Source: Archivesica marissinica
Lineage: Eukaryota > Mollusca > Bivalvia > Venerida > Vesicomyidae
Direction: 5' to 3'
DNA length: 64,000 bases
Assembly (NCBI GenBank): GCA_014843695.1
Contig: CM026395.1
Span: 53,949,030 to 54,013,029 of the forward strand
This document shows positions 1 through 11,585 of this stretch, piece by piece (position 1 is the stretch's first letter; each line of letters opens with the position of its first letter). Below the pieces are notes generated by a model. It made no database searches and was not told the DNA's origin. It worked only from the letters and a program-made list of their open reading frames with translations. Position numbers and translations under genes: made by a program.

Positions 1-181
1 CACATACCTAAACCAGCTTGTATACTATTCATATTGCGGAGAGGTAAACACATACCTAAACCAGCTTGTATACTATTCATATTGCGGAGAGGAAAACACA
101 TACCTAAACCAGCTTGTATACTATTCATATTGCAGAGAGGAAAACACATACCTAAACCAGCTTGTATACTATTCATATTGC
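1..181. repeat. 48-bp tandem repeat, about 3.8 copies
   Basis: Copies begin at 1, 49, 97 and 145, each starting CACATACCTAAACCAGCTTG and running through CTATTCATATTGC. They differ by one or two bases. The array may extend left of the window. A lone degenerate copy lies at 478-514, about 300 bp away, so the array was once longer or a unit was displaced. Confidence 0.95.
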
Positions 182-184
182 TTT

Positions 185-233
185 GAGTGTGTGTGTGTGT
201 GTTTTACGTAATTTATCATCGCTACCGGTTGCC
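185..233 (-). mobile_element. SINE family A, 3'-end fragment with GT run
   Basis: A GT microsatellite (about 186-201) is followed by GTTTTACGTAATTTATC and GCTACCGGTTGCC. This is the 3' end of the SINE seen in full at 982-1263, in the same orientation. Only the last 45-50 bp are present, so it is a heavily truncated copy or a solo tail. Confidence 0.6.
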
Positions 234-981
234 TCGCTTTCGATTCAAGTATGTCATTAATTAAGTCACGTGCTAATAGGCATATTAATAGGATTAATGC
301 TAGTCAATAATTACATGGACAATCTGTCCAGTTTCCCCAGGCGTTGATATGATCAGAAACTCAATACGGCCTAATTAATAGTCTCGGTGTTAAAATATAT
401 TTATTTAACTGACCAGGCAAAATATATCGACGCCTGTTCCCTGGCTAGGAGAGGGCCTGAAACCCAAAACTATGTGAACACATACCTAAACAAGCTTGTA
501 TACTAGTCATATTATAATCATAAAACCTAGTGAATAATATTTTGTGGGACAGTGGGTGGAAGGGGGGGGGGGGTTAAAGTACAGCTGAAGTACAGTTGGC
601 TAGACACATTAAGTGGTAGAAATTACACATGGTGCTACAGTACAATAGTGGGATAGGTACAATCAATAGAGGCAATGCAGACAAAAACTATCTTATCACA
701 CTGTACTACAACAGCCAGTGGCTAATGTCATCTGAATATTTATCTAACCACAGAATATGTAAAACTGTGATGAAAAACAGTTATCAGTTAGCAATTTAAC
801 ACCAGTAGAGTAACAACCATTACTTACTAAATTGTATTTTGTCTAATGTATTAACTTCAATAAAACAGAACATGTAGATATTTATTACAGGTGGCTTAAA
901 CACTGTATGCAACCCGATACACAAAACACTGTCGATACTACGAACGCTGATACAACAGAACAAGCAAATGAAATGAAGGAG
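234..981. other. Spacer without recognised gene
   Basis: AT-rich sequence with no sizeable open frame. It holds the stray 48-bp repeat unit at 478-514, a run of 12 G at 562-573, and the phrase GATACAACAGAACA near 950, which recurs near 10080 and 30613. Nothing else is recognised. Confidence 0.6.
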
Positions 982-1263
982 AGTGTGTGTTTTATGTTTA
1001 TTTATCGTCGCTACCGGTTGCTCCAGATGAGCGACGCCTCCTGAAGAGATTAGTCATTTTAGATTTTTGGAGGATAGTGCAATGATACAGGCAGAGACCC
1101 ATTCCAGAGCCTCCTCTGGTTCTTTTACATGCACGGTGTACGACACGAGACCTCGGTTAAAGTCCCACCTGAAAGACTGTTAATTTTATTATGGTCAGAC
1201 GGGGGATCGAACCTGCAGGGATGTATTACCAGCGTGTTACCACTGGACTACAGATCCGTCTGT
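982..1263 (-). mobile_element. tRNA-derived SINE, family A, copy 1
   Basis: Read on the minus strand, a tRNA-like head comes first. It has a box A-like TAGTCCAGTGGTAACACGC and a box B-like GGTTCGATCC. A body of about 200 bp follows, containing a CCAGAG/CTCTGG hairpin, and the 3' end is TAAACATAAAACACAC. The element is flanked by an 11-bp target-site duplication, AAATGAAGGAG at 971-981 and AAATGAATGAG at 1264-1274, with one mismatch. Tail, TSD and internal pol III boxes are the standard signs of a SINE. No protein is encoded. Confidence 0.88.
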
Positions 1264-1335
1264 AAATGAATGAGAATTGCAGCTGTTTGAATGTAATACT
1301 GCAGAATGCATTTGAAAATAATTATTATTTATTAA

Positions 1336-1573
1336 ACCATTTCATTTTGGATACCGTTCAAACAGTATTTGCAAAGAACATAGAGCCAGATCAGCCGCCA
1401 CGGAACATGCTGTCTGATCAGGCTCTATGCTGTTTGCTATTCATATGATCTTGCTAAGACACTTGGCTATGTAGCAAACAACATAGATCCTGATCAGCAT
1501 GCAGCGTCACGCTGCGGCTGATCTGGATCTATGTATTTGCAAAAGCCTTTAAATGTATCTAGAATGAAATGGA
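1336..1573 (-). mobile_element. Hairpin MITE, TTAA-flanked, two-hairpin form
   Basis: TTAA at 1332-1335 and at 1574-1577 flank a 238-bp element with terminal inverted repeats reading ACCATTTCATTTTGGATAC and, reversed, TCCATTTCATTCTAGATAC. Inside are two near-perfect hairpins, starting GCAAAGAACATAGAGCCAG and GCAAACAACATAGATCC, joined by a linker of about 36 bp. The element matches the one at 55106-55447 in opposite orientation but is exactly 104 bp shorter, lacking one hairpin-plus-linker module. TTAA target plus CC(C/A)-type ends suggest piggyBac-type mobilisation (inference). Confidence 0.85.
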
Positions 1574-1577
1574 TTAA

Positions 1578-1978
1578 TATTATTATTGAGCACTGTATTT
1601 CAATTTAAGATCGTCAACTATAAAATCCTATATTGCTCATCTGACCTGTGAACCTAAGATTATGAATTAGTATAGGTAGGTCATTGCAATGAACACTTAC
1701 GTACTTGTAATAGATCAAATTTGGTAAAAATTCCTACAATTGGGTCATGAGAAAATGTGCATACATGTATGCTGACCTAATTATTAACGAAGGTGACCCA
1801 ATTTGAATAAACCTGGTAGATGTTGTAATGATGCCACTGATTAGATCAGAGTCATTAAAGGCTTCACCGTAACTTGACCCATTGGCCTGTGTTATTTGAC
1901 AACAGAGACATCATTTGACACACTTGGCTGTTGATAATAGCTCTGTACATTATATGTCTGCACTAGAATTGTATTGTG
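1578..1978. other. Spacer without recognised gene
   Basis: AT-rich single-copy-looking sequence; no open frame of note, no tandem structure and no inverted repeats that I can see. Confidence 0.5.
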
Positions 1979-1982
1979 TTAA

Positions 1983-2206
1983 CCCTTTCAACCCCACAGG
2001 CCTCTAAATAGGCTTATGAAAAGTGTAGATCCAGATGAGCCGGCTCGTCACGGATCTGCACTTTTTTGCCAGTAATAATTATTACTATTTTTAGATAAAA
2101 TTACCCATTTTGATAAATGAACTGGTCCAAAGGTAATTTTCTTATTAATTTATTGGTCTGAAAATATCAGGCACCAGTCCATGTCAGTTACTTGGGGTTG
2201 AATGGG
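1983..2206. mobile_element. TTAA-flanked MITE with CCC(T/A)TTCAACCCCA ends
   Basis: The left end is TTAA then CCCTTTCAACCCCA (1979-1996). The right end is TGGGGTTGAATGGG then TTAA (2193-2210). The 14-bp terminal repeats differ at one base and both TTAA sites are intact. A hairpin at 2019-2065 (AAAAGTGTAGATCC opposite GGATCTGCACTTTT) contains AGATCCAGAT, as in the hairpin MITEs at 1336 and 55106. No coding capacity. Assignment to the piggyBac superfamily rests on the TTAA/CCC signature only. Confidence 0.85.
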
Positions 2207-2413
2207 TTAACCCAATTTCAGGAGCGTAAATAAGGTGTTGATAATGGAGTTTTTAACGAGGACTGATTCATACTGTAACATACAATAATTTATGTATGTA
2301 AAGACTTGTCGTCAAGTAAAAATGATCGACTACAGTTTATAAAAATATTAGAAATGGTTCCTCTACATTTGTATATACTGTAAATTCACATATTTTCAAA
2401 GCTCACACTGACT

Positions 2414-3100
2414 GTTGATCCAGACACCAATAGTACAGTTCATAAGCCAGACAACAAATATGTTGATCCAGACACCAATAGTACAGTTCATAAGCCAGAC
2501 AACAAATGTGTTGATCCAGACACCAATAGTACAGTACATAAGCCAGACAACAAATGTGTTGATCCAGACACCAATAGTACAGTACATAAGCCAGACAACA
2601 AATATGTTGATCCAGACACCAATAGTACAGTACATAAGCCAGACAACAAATGTGTTGATCCAGACACCAATAGTACAGTACATAAGCCAGACAACATGTG
2701 TGTTGATCCAGACACCAATAGTACAGTTCATAAGCCAGACAACAAATATGTTGATCCAGACACCAATAGTACAGTACATAAGCCAGACAACAAATGTGTT
2801 GATCCAGACACCAATAGTACAGTACATAAGCCAGGCAACATATGTGTTGATCCAGACACCAATAGTACAGTACATAAGCCAGGCAACATATGTGTTGATC
2901 CAGACCCCAATAGTACAGTACATAAACCAGACAACAAATATGTTGATCCAGACACCAATAGTACAGTTCATAAGCCAGACAACAAATGTGTTGATCCAGA
3001 CACCAATAGTACAGTTCATAAGCCAGACAACATGTGTGTTGATCCAGACAACAATAGTACAGTTTATAAGCCAGACAACAAATATGTTGATCCAGACAAT
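2414..3100. repeat. 48-bp tandem repeat, 14 full units
   Basis: The unit starts GTTGATCCAGACACCAATAG, then TACAGTTCATAAGCC. Unit starts run from 2414 to 3086, exactly 14 x 48 bp, with no indels, only scattered substitutions; a partial unit follows. Since 48 is a multiple of three, several frames are open on both strands. On the plus strand one reads a 16-residue VDPDTNSTVHKPDNKC repeat from after a stop at 2381 to TAA at 3116-3118; another reads IQTPIVQYISQTTNVL. Substitutions show no clear excess of silent changes in either frame, so no gene is called. Confidence 0.95.
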
Positions 3101-3118
3101 AATTCCTTTAATAAGTAA

Positions 3119-4254
3119 TGACAAATCTGTGTATCTTTCAAGTTTTCATCAAATACAGTTAGTCAGGCAGAAATAATCAAACACAACATGGTTCAAAGAA
3201 TTTAACCACAGCTTGTTATCCATTCAAAGCAAACATTAACAGCTCAATGCAATATACCAGGTCCTGTAGCTACTGTACAGACAACTTTGCAGAAGAAATG
3301 GTGTCCTAACTTACGATTAACCAACCTCTTACGATTAACCAACCTCTTACGGAGAAACATCACAGTAATCTCAGTACGATTAAATATCTATGTTCCCATT
3401 GATGTCAAACCCCTTTTGTGGAACCAGACATGAATTAACCACCAACCCCAGACTCAGTGGTTTATCAAGCACTACCACAGCACACTTAAATAAACAAAAT
3501 AATCTATGAAACATTCCTTATTACTCGTGCATTTATGATTTAACAATATTAATAATAAAATCTACATGTTGAGAATTCACTCACTTATATGAACTTATAT
3601 TCAATTCGAAGTATGAAGTAGTGTTGCTAAGGATAGTTAGTTTTCAAACCAGAACATAAATGACCCAGACATCTTGTGTAGAATGACCTAGTGAGGCCAT
3701 ACTAATATACACCTGCATACTACTGTACTACAGTTAGTGTAGACATTGAGGTACAGAGCAGTAGAATATAAACTTCCACTAAGATTTATATACTAAACAC
3801 AACAACACAAAAACATTTAAACCTTACCTTCTACTCATTATACAAATATTCACATAGAAAGAAATACAAATATCCAGACAGACAGAAGCAATTTATAGAA
3901 GTCTTTTAAAGCATGTAGTATAAACTGTCTCTCTCTCACACACACACACACCACTATCAGTATACACGTCGTGTATTGGGAAACCTACACACAAGCTGTC
4001 AGACAATACACAACCGCAGTGTGCACAAATGCAGCTAAAACATGCCAAACCGTATATAACATTATCAATTTCACCGATATTCTATCTCACCAGCCTAGGA
4101 TATCTTACACTCTGTAACATGCTAGTTAAATCTGACATTTTACAAAATATGAGTACAGTGGGCTGCAAATACAATGTCTGCCCATATTGGATTTGTCAAC
4201 AGTTATTATTAACATTATCATCCACAGCAGTTCCGACAAGATGTTCCCCATCCC
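3119..4254. other. Spacer without recognised gene
   Basis: AT-rich sequence. It holds a short direct duplication at about 3309-3349 (CTTACGATTAACCAACCT twice) and a CT/CA microsatellite at 3929-3952. An 84-codon open frame at 4029-4283 shows no recognisable domain and runs into the C-rich array. No gene is supported. Confidence 0.5.
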
Positions 4255-5440
4255 ACACAGAACCTTCCACAACGCCCACATAGGACTTTCCACTTACCCC
4301 CCCCCCACATGATTTTCCACCTGCCCCCAACAGGACTTTCCACCTGCCCCTGCAGGACTTTCCGCTTTTCCCACCCGCCCCCAACACGAGTTTCCAAGTG
4401 CCCCCACAGGACATTCCACTTTCCCCCACTACATTTTCCACCTGACCATGATACTTTCCACATGCCCTCCACATGACATTCCACTTTCCCCCACTACATT
4501 TTCCACCTGACCATGATACTTTCCACATGCCCTCCACAGGACATTCCACTTTCCCCCACTACATTTTCCACCTGACCATGATACTTTCCACATGCCCTCC
4601 ACAGGACATTCCACTTTCCCCCACTACATTTTCCACCTGACCATGATACTTTCCACGTGCCCTCCACAGGACATTCCACCACCACCACTACATTTTCCAC
4701 CTGACCATGATACTTTCCACATGCCCTCCACTGGACATTCCACCACCCCCCACTACATTTTCCACCTGACCATGATACTTTCCACATGCCCTCCACAGGA
4801 CATTCCACTTTCCCCACTACATTTTCCACCTGACCATGGTACTTTCCACATGCCCTCCACAGGACATTCCACTTTCCCCACTACATTTTCCACCTGACCA
4901 TGATACTTTCCACGTGCCCTCCACAGGACATTCCACCACCACCACTACATTTTCCACCTGACCATGGTACTTTCCACATGCCCTGCACAGGACATTCCAC
5001 TTTCCCCCACTACATTTTCCACCTGACCATGATACTTTCCACATGCCCTCCACAGGACATTCCACTTTCCCCCACTACATTTTCCACCTGACCATGATAC
5101 TTTCCACATGCCCTACACAGGACATTCCACCACCCCCCACTACATTTTCCACCTGACCATGGTACTTTCCACATGCCCTCCACTGGACATTCCACCACCC
5201 CCCACTACATTTTCCACCTGACCATGATACTTTCCACGTACCCTACACAGGACATTCCACTTTCCCCCACTACATTTTCCACCTGACCATGATACTTTCC
5301 ACATGCCCTACACAGGACATTCCACTTTCCCCCATTACATTTTCCACCTGACCATGATACTTTCCACGTGCCCTCGACAGGACATTCCACTTTCCCCCAC
5401 TACATTTTCCACCTGACCATGATACTTTCCACCTGCCCCC
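4255..5440. repeat. C-rich 65-bp higher-order repeat made of ~22-bp monomers
   Basis: The recurrent core GACCATGATACTTTCCAC appears every 64-65 bp (for example 4447, 4512, 4577, 4642, 4706). Each 65-bp unit is itself three related ~22-bp blocks, each around a TTCCAC word: GACATTCCACTTTCCCCC, CATTTTCCACCTGACCATG and CTTTCCACATGCCCTCCAC. The left flank (4255-4430) is a degenerate run of single ~22-bp monomers. A CCACCACCAC variant replaces TTTCCCCC in several units. Open frames on both strands are by-products. Confidence 0.93.
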
Positions 5441-6068
5441 ACGAGAATTTCCATCTGCCCCACCAACTTTCCCTCATCACACAGGACTTTCAACATCTCC
5501 CACACAGGAATTTCCAGGTCACACCCACAAGACATTCCACATCCCCCAACAGGATATTCCCCTGTCAAATCCACATGCCCATTGGACTTTCCACATCCTT
5601 CCAAAAAGACCACTGTCACACACACAGGACTATCCAAATCCCCCACAGGACTTTCCACCTCCATGCCACAAGACTTTCCATTGTCACACACACTGGAGTA
5701 TCCATACCACCCATGGGACATCTCCGCCTAACAACATGAATTTCACCTGTGACACCAAGTGGCCTTTCCACCTCCCCCACAGGATGTTTTCCCAGCCACC
5801 CCACAGGACTTTTACCCAGCACCCCCACCCCAGACTTTCCACCTCCCCCACAGGATGTTTTCCCAGCCACCCCAAAGGACTTTTACCCAGCACCCCCACC
5901 CCAGACTTTCCACCTCCCCCACAGGATGTTTTCCCAGCCACCCCACAGGACTTTTTCCCAGTGCACCCCCCCATCAGGATTTCCACCACCTCCCACCATG
6001 GGAATTTCTGCCTTGCCCAATAGGACCAGACTTTCTACCTCCACCCATGTGACTGTACAATTTCCAGA
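5441..6068. repeat. Degenerate ~22-bp monomers and a 71-bp triplicate
   Basis: This continues the 4255-5440 array. It has diverged GACTTTCCACCT-type monomers with CCCCAC spacers up to about 5735. Three near-identical units of about 71 bp follow, starting near 5764, 5835 and 5907, each beginning CTTTCCACCTCCCCCACAGG and again built of three ~24-bp monomers. The block ends in decayed monomers near 6068. Confidence 0.88.
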
Positions 6069-6740
6069 AGCAGGCATTTAAAGCTACATTTAAAAATGTA
6101 CCCGCAATTATTGAATGACCACAGGTGTTTGAAATATTACATTGCATAGCAATTCTTAAATCTGTTGATAAAGTATATACAGGTTTTTAAAAACATTTAT
6201 TAGGAAACATTTTTATAAGAACCAATTTCAACAGAACTAACACAAACAGTAAATTGAACTGCCTCAAAATGATTTTGTGGCAGTTTATTGCAGCAACAAC
6301 AATTCGCTGAAAATACAAGTTGTAATAATTATCCTATATAAGTGCAACCACACTAGGTTGTATTCTCACTGGAAAGGGATAGTATGATTTCTGTGTCTGA
6401 TATTTGTCTAATTAAATCAACAGCAAAAACATACAGGATATTCCTTAAATTGATGCGCACGCCCGCTCTCATCACCATGGTGAACAAAATTACAAACGAC
6501 AAATATAACACAGGATGCAAAATGTGACCTAAAAAACAAAGCAATTTTTTTGCTGCTGAACATAATAAAGTACTCGCTGTAAACACGATAGCATCAAAAT
6601 TCAATGACTAAAGTCCCCGTAATTGTAATCACTAGATTTATTACTATTTATTACAGTCTAAAGGCGTTACTCCGGCAAATTCAATCAGACGGAATGTGAC
6701 AGACAACACTAGTCATGGCACGGATCGCTGTGTGTAGGTA
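6069..6740. other. Spacer without recognised gene
   Basis: AT-rich sequence. An 83-codon minus-strand open frame at 6353-6604 is hydrophobic in places but matches nothing I recognise. The right end is probably the flank of the Tc1-like element. Confidence 0.4.
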
Positions 6741-7925
6741 CTGTTGCACTCTGGTTATATACCAAGTCAAAAAAGAAACAATACCAAACTAAAAATGACG
6801 TAAAACGGATAAAACCATAGAAAGGTTTAATATAGTATTACGTATCAGTACCGGGTATCTTATTGCAACGTCAGCCAACCATAAACACAGGTAAATAAAC
6901 ACCCGATAATCCTGGAACGCCGAATTTCCGATTTGCACGTGCTCCTCAACAAAGACAACTTCCTGCACATGTACAAATCGGAAAACCGGTTTATTGTACT
7001 GGTATTGCATTATCATCGAGGAAAAACACCTTACATACCCATTGTTACCTCTAACAAAATGCCTAGGCTAAACCGCAATCAGAGAATGCGTGCCATTGGC
7101 ATGATTGACGGCGGTTTACGTCAGAGTGACGTCGCAAATCGACCCGGGGTTACGCGGATCACGATAACACGTCTACTTCGACGTTATCGAACACATGGAT
7201 CGGTGGACGACCGTCCAAGATCTGGTCGACCACGTGTGACGACGCGTGAACAGGACCGTCACATTCGGACGTCACATTTACGTGACCGGTTCCTACCTGC
7301 TACGCACACAGCTGCCGTTACTCCTGGGATGACCAACAATTGCATCAGTGCACAAACAGTCAGGAACCGGCTCGGTGAACGTGGCATTCGTGCCTATCGG
7401 CCATACGTTGGACCCATCCTGACACGACGTCACCGTGACGTACGGCGGGAATGGACGACGGAACTTGCTCGCTGGACTCGGTTACAGTGGAATTCGGTGA
7501 TGTTTAGCGATGAATCGCGGTTCTGTTTGCGTCGAGCGGATGGCAGAGAGCGGGTATATCGCAGACGCGGTGAACATTACGCCGACGCATGTGTACGTCA
7601 GGTCGATCTGTTCGGGGGCGGAAGTGTTATGGCGTTGGGCGGTATCACCTTCGGCAGTCGCACTGAACTGTTAGTGGTGGACGGGAACCTAAACGCCCAG
7701 CGGTACTATGATGAGATACTTGCGCCAGTTGTTGTGCCGTTCTTTAACGCCAACAGAAACGTCACACTGTTCCAACAGGACAACGCCAGGTGTCATACTG
7801 CTCGGATTTCCACCACATTATTGGAGTAGAACAATATTGAAACCCTGCCGTGGCCTGCTTTGTCACCAGACTTGTCACCCATAGAACATTTGTGGGATAC
7901 GTTAGACTGCCGTGTCAGACGACTA
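6741..7925 (+). mobile_element. Tc1-like DNA transposon relic, 3'-truncated
   Basis: The element body is defined by the transposase at 7059-7922. The upstream stretch around 6752-6785 (GGTTATATACCAAGTC and following) may be the 5' inverted repeat. I cannot find its reverse complement downstream, and the transposase similarity stops at about 7922. The 3' end therefore appears to be deleted, and the left boundary given here is approximate. The copy cannot be autonomous. Confidence 0.6.
7059..7922 (+). pseudogene. Tc1/mariner (DD34E) transposase pseudogene
   Basis: The start at 7059 gives the family-typical N-terminus MPRLNRNQR; an in-frame ATG at 6933 only adds 42 atypical residues. In order: a helix-turn-helix DNA-binding region (residues 1-110) with the GRPR motif at 56-59; first catalytic Asp at 151 in MFSDESRF; second at 241 in LFQQDNARCHTA. 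A TAG at 7827-7829 interrupts the frame at codon 257. The same frame continues with SPDLSPIEHLWD, whose Glu is codon 276. D241 to E276 leaves 34 residues between, the Tc1 signature. Similarity ends near 7922, so the last part of the usual 330-350 residue protein is missing. One nonsense change plus the truncation make it a pseudogene. GC content is visibly above that of the flanks, as expected for an insertion. Confidence 0.92.
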
Positions 7926-8227
7926 TATGTAGTATATGTCTACCACAATTAATATGCACAAAATTGTTCTGTATTATCTTCTTCTAAAGGCCGCAAACAC
8001 TCACAAACACTCGCTGGAATGAAGTGTGACAAGAGATATGAACAACAGTTTTGTTTACTAGACTCAGTACTAAGCATTGTCTGCAGTATTGTTTACTACA
8101 GACACACTGTAGATTTCATGTGCACAAATTCCATCAAAAATCATTCCATCTAAACAGTACGAATGCATACAGACAGCACAAGTCTTAATGGTGACCATCC
8201 AACCCACATTGCATGCTAAGAGAGAAA
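7926..8227. other. Spacer without recognised gene
   Basis: AT-rich sequence between the truncated transposon and the 34-bp array; no repeats or open frames of note. Confidence 0.5.
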
Positions 8228-9955
8228 AGTAAAGTGTCCATAAGGGTCAAACCCACAGCATGTAAATATGTCCATAGAGTCAAACCCACAGCATGTAAAA
8301 TGTCCATGAGAGTCAAACCCACAGCATGTAAAATGTCCATGAGAGTCAAACCCACAGCATGTAAAGATGTCCATGAGAGTCAAACCCACAGCATGTAAAT
8401 ATGTCCATGAGAGTCAACCCACAGCATGTAAAGATGTCCATGAGAGTCAAACCCACAGCATGTAAAGATGTCCATGAGAGTCAAACCCACAGCATGTAAA
8501 TATGTCCATGAGAGTCAAACCCACAGCATGTAAAATGTCCATGAGAGTCAAACCCACAGCATGTAAAATGTCCATGAGAGTCAAACCCACAGCATGTAAA
8601 ATGTCCATGAGAGAGTCAAACCCACAGCATGTAAATATGTCCATGAGAGTCAAACCCACAGCATGTAAAGATGTCCATGAGAGTCAAACCCACAGCATGT
8701 AAATATGTCCATGAGAGTCAAACCCACAGCATGTAAATATGTCCATGAGAGTCAAACCCACAGCATGTAAATATGTCCATGAGAGTCAAACCCACAGCAT
8801 GTAAAGATGTCCATAAGGGTCAAACCCACAGCATGTAAAGATGTCCATGAGAGTCAAACCCACAGCATGTAAAGATGTCCATGAGAGTCAAACCCACAGC
8901 ATGTAAATATGTCCATGAGAGAGTCAAACCCACAGCATGTAAAGATGTCCATGAGAGTCAAACCACAGCATGTAAAGATGTCCATGAGAGTCAAACCCAC
9001 AGCATGTAAAGATGTCCATGAGAGTCAAACCCACAGCATGTAAAGATGTCCATGAGAGAGTCAAACCCACAGCATGTAAAGATGTCCATAAGGGTCAAAC
9101 CCACAGCATGTAAAGATGTCCATGAGAGTCAAACCCACAGCATGTAAAGATGTCCATAAGGTCAAACCCACAGCATGTAAAGATGTCCATGAGAGTCAAA
9201 CCCACAGCATGTAAAGATGTCCATAAGGGTCAAACCCACAGCATGTAAAGATGTCCATGAGAGTCAAACCCACAGCATGTAAAGATGTCCATGAGAGTCA
9301 AACCCACAGCATGTAAAGATGTCCATGAGAGAGTCAAACCCACAGCATGTAAAGATGTCCATAGGGTCAAACCCACAGCATGTAAAGATGTCCATGAGAG
9401 TCAAACCCACAGCATGTAAAGATGTCCATGAGGGTCAAACCCACAGCATGTAAATATGTCCATGAGAGAGTCAAACCCACAGCATGTAAATATGTCCATG
9501 AGAGTCAAACCACAGCATGTAAAGATGTCAATGAGAGTCAAACCCACAGCATGTAAATATGTCCATGAGAGTCAAACCCACAGCATGTAAATATGTCCAT
9601 GAGAGTCAAACCCACAGCATGTAAAGATGTCCATGAGAGTCAAACCCACAGCATGTAAAGATGTCCATAAGGGTCAAACCCACAGCATGTAAAGATGTCC
9701 ATGAGAGTCAAACCCACAGCATGTAAAGATGTCCATGAGAGTCAAACCCACAGCATGTAAAGATGTCCATGAGAGTCAAACCCACAGCATGTAAAGATGT
9801 CCATGAGAGTCAAACCCACAGCATGTAAAGATGTCAATGAGAGTCAAACCCACAGCATGTAAAGATGTCCATGAGAGTCAAACCCACAGCATGTAAAGAT
9901 GTCAATGAGAGTCAAACCCACAGCATGTAAAGATGTCCATGAGAGTCAAACCAAA
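8228..9955. repeat. 34-bp tandem repeat, about 50 copies
   Basis: The unit contains GTCCATGAGAGTCAAACCC then ACAGCATGTAA. Most units are 34 bp, some 33 (TAAAATG in place of TAAAGATG or TAAATATG), and several carry an extra GA (GAGAGAGTC). A GTCCATAAGGGTC variant recurs. The units are highly similar, so homogenisation is recent. Short open frames through the array are by-products. Confidence 0.95.
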
Positions 9956-10597
9956 TCCATACCATTTCTTCTCACTATGCAACACAAATCAACAAATCAA
10001 CGTTACTGCAAAATATTGATACAACGGAATATGAAAATAACTACAAATCAAACAAGAAATCAACTTTATTGTCAAATACTGATACAACAGAACAAGACAA
10101 TTGACTGAAAGACTTCAACCAAATTAGGTCAACATGTTCTTTAAACTAAGTACAGTCAAAGTCTATTTCTACATGTCTATGCATGAATATTAGACTAATT
10201 AATTTACTAATGACAATGTTGCGTGATCCACTTTTCAAAACAGATCAGACTGATTGCTGGTCCCTATTGGATTTCACCGCTAAACAATGCATATAACTAT
10301 CCAGGACCAGACACGATTTTAATCTCGATATGACAAATGGGCACATGCAATAGTTTTCTTTTGCCATTACTAGCCACCCTTCATCTATTCCACACAATTT
10401 TTGTGAAACCGAATCTAATGGGAGTACACATCATATTAGTAATTCATGAATTCACAACATAGTTTACGAAAATCTCAGCATCACAAATTCAACCTATTTC
10501 ACAGTAGTCAGGTTTTATATGAAACTAAGCAAATATATCGGTCAGGCAAAATATAACTTTTATGGCAAGCCATACCTGAAATAAATCTGACAATACA
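9956..10597. other. Spacer without recognised gene
   Basis: AT-rich sequence. The phrase GATACAACAGAACAAG near 10080 also occurs near 945 and, nearly, at 30613. No gene, SINE or inverted repeat was recognised. Confidence 0.5.
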
Positions 10598-11585
10598 GGT
10601 TTCGGACTGAATTTATATTAGGTCCTCGTTTTTGAGTCCAAAACCATGGGCAGGTTTCGGACTAGTAATGAATTTATATTCGGTTCTCACATCAAAAACC
10701 ATGGGCAGGTTTCGGACAGGTAATGAATTGATTTTAGGTTCTCGCATCGAAAACCATGGGCAGGTTTCGGACAGGTAATGAATTTATTTTAGGTTCTCGC
10801 ATCGAAAACCATGGGCAGGTTTCGGACTGGTAATGAATTTATATTAAGTTCTCGCATTGAAAACCATGGGCAGGTTTCGGACTGATAATGAATGTATATT
10901 AAGTTCTCGCATTGAAAACCATGGGCAGGTTTCGGACAGGTAATGAATTTATTTTAAGTTCTCGCATCGAAAACCATGGGCAGGTTTCGGACTGATAATG
11001 AATGTATATTAAGTTCTCGCATTGAAAACCATGGGCAGGTTTCGGACAGGTAATGAATTTATTTTAAGTTCTCGCATCGAAAACCATGGGCAGGTTTCGG
11101 ACTGATAATGAATTTATTTTAGGTTTTCACATAGAAATCCTAGGTTTCGGACTGATAATGAATTTATATTAGGTTTCGGACAGATAATGAATTTATTTTA
11201 GGTTCTCACATCGAAAACCATGGGCAGGTTTCGGACTGGTAATGAATTTATATTAAGTTCTCGCATTGAAAACCATGGGCAGGTTTCGGACTGATAATGA
11301 ATGTATATTAAGTTCTCGCATTGAAAACCATGGGCAGGTTTCGGACAGGTAATGAATTTATTTTAAGTTCTCGCATCGAAAACCATGGGCAGGTTTCGGA
11401 CTGATAATGAATTTATTTTAGGTTTTCACATAGAAATCCTAGGTTTCGGACTGATAATGAATTTATATTAGGTTTCGGACAGATAATGAATTTATTTTAG
11501 GTTCTCGCATCGAAAACCATGGGCAGGTTTCGGACTGATAATGAATGTATAATTATTAGGTTCTCGCATCGAAAACCATGGATTT
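10598..11585. repeat. 55-bp tandem repeat, about 18 copies, with a 299-bp duplication
   Basis: The unit contains AAACCATGGGCAGGTTTCGG and AATGAATTTATTTTAGG. CCATGGG recurs every 55 bp (10701, 10756, 10811). A distinctive stretch with shortened units (GGTTTTCACATAGAAATCC) occurs at about 11121 and again at about 11420, showing a block duplication of about 299 bp inside the array. Confidence 0.93.

Noticed and set aside
4196..5739. Several 60-130 codon frames on both strands in the C-rich array
   Set aside because: They overlap each other in the 65-bp repeat and show no domain.
6353..6604. 83-codon hydrophobic minus-strand frame
   Set aside because: Length is within chance for AT-rich DNA and there is no recognisable domain or neighbouring exon.
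6933..7058. Upstream ATG as start of the transposase
   Set aside because: The 42 extra residues do not look like Tc1 N-termini; the start at 7059 gives the usual MPRLNRNQR-type beginning.
8228..9955. CRISPR-like regular array
   Set aside because: Units are contiguous 34-bp repeats with no unique spacers, in a eukaryotic setting; a minisatellite fits.
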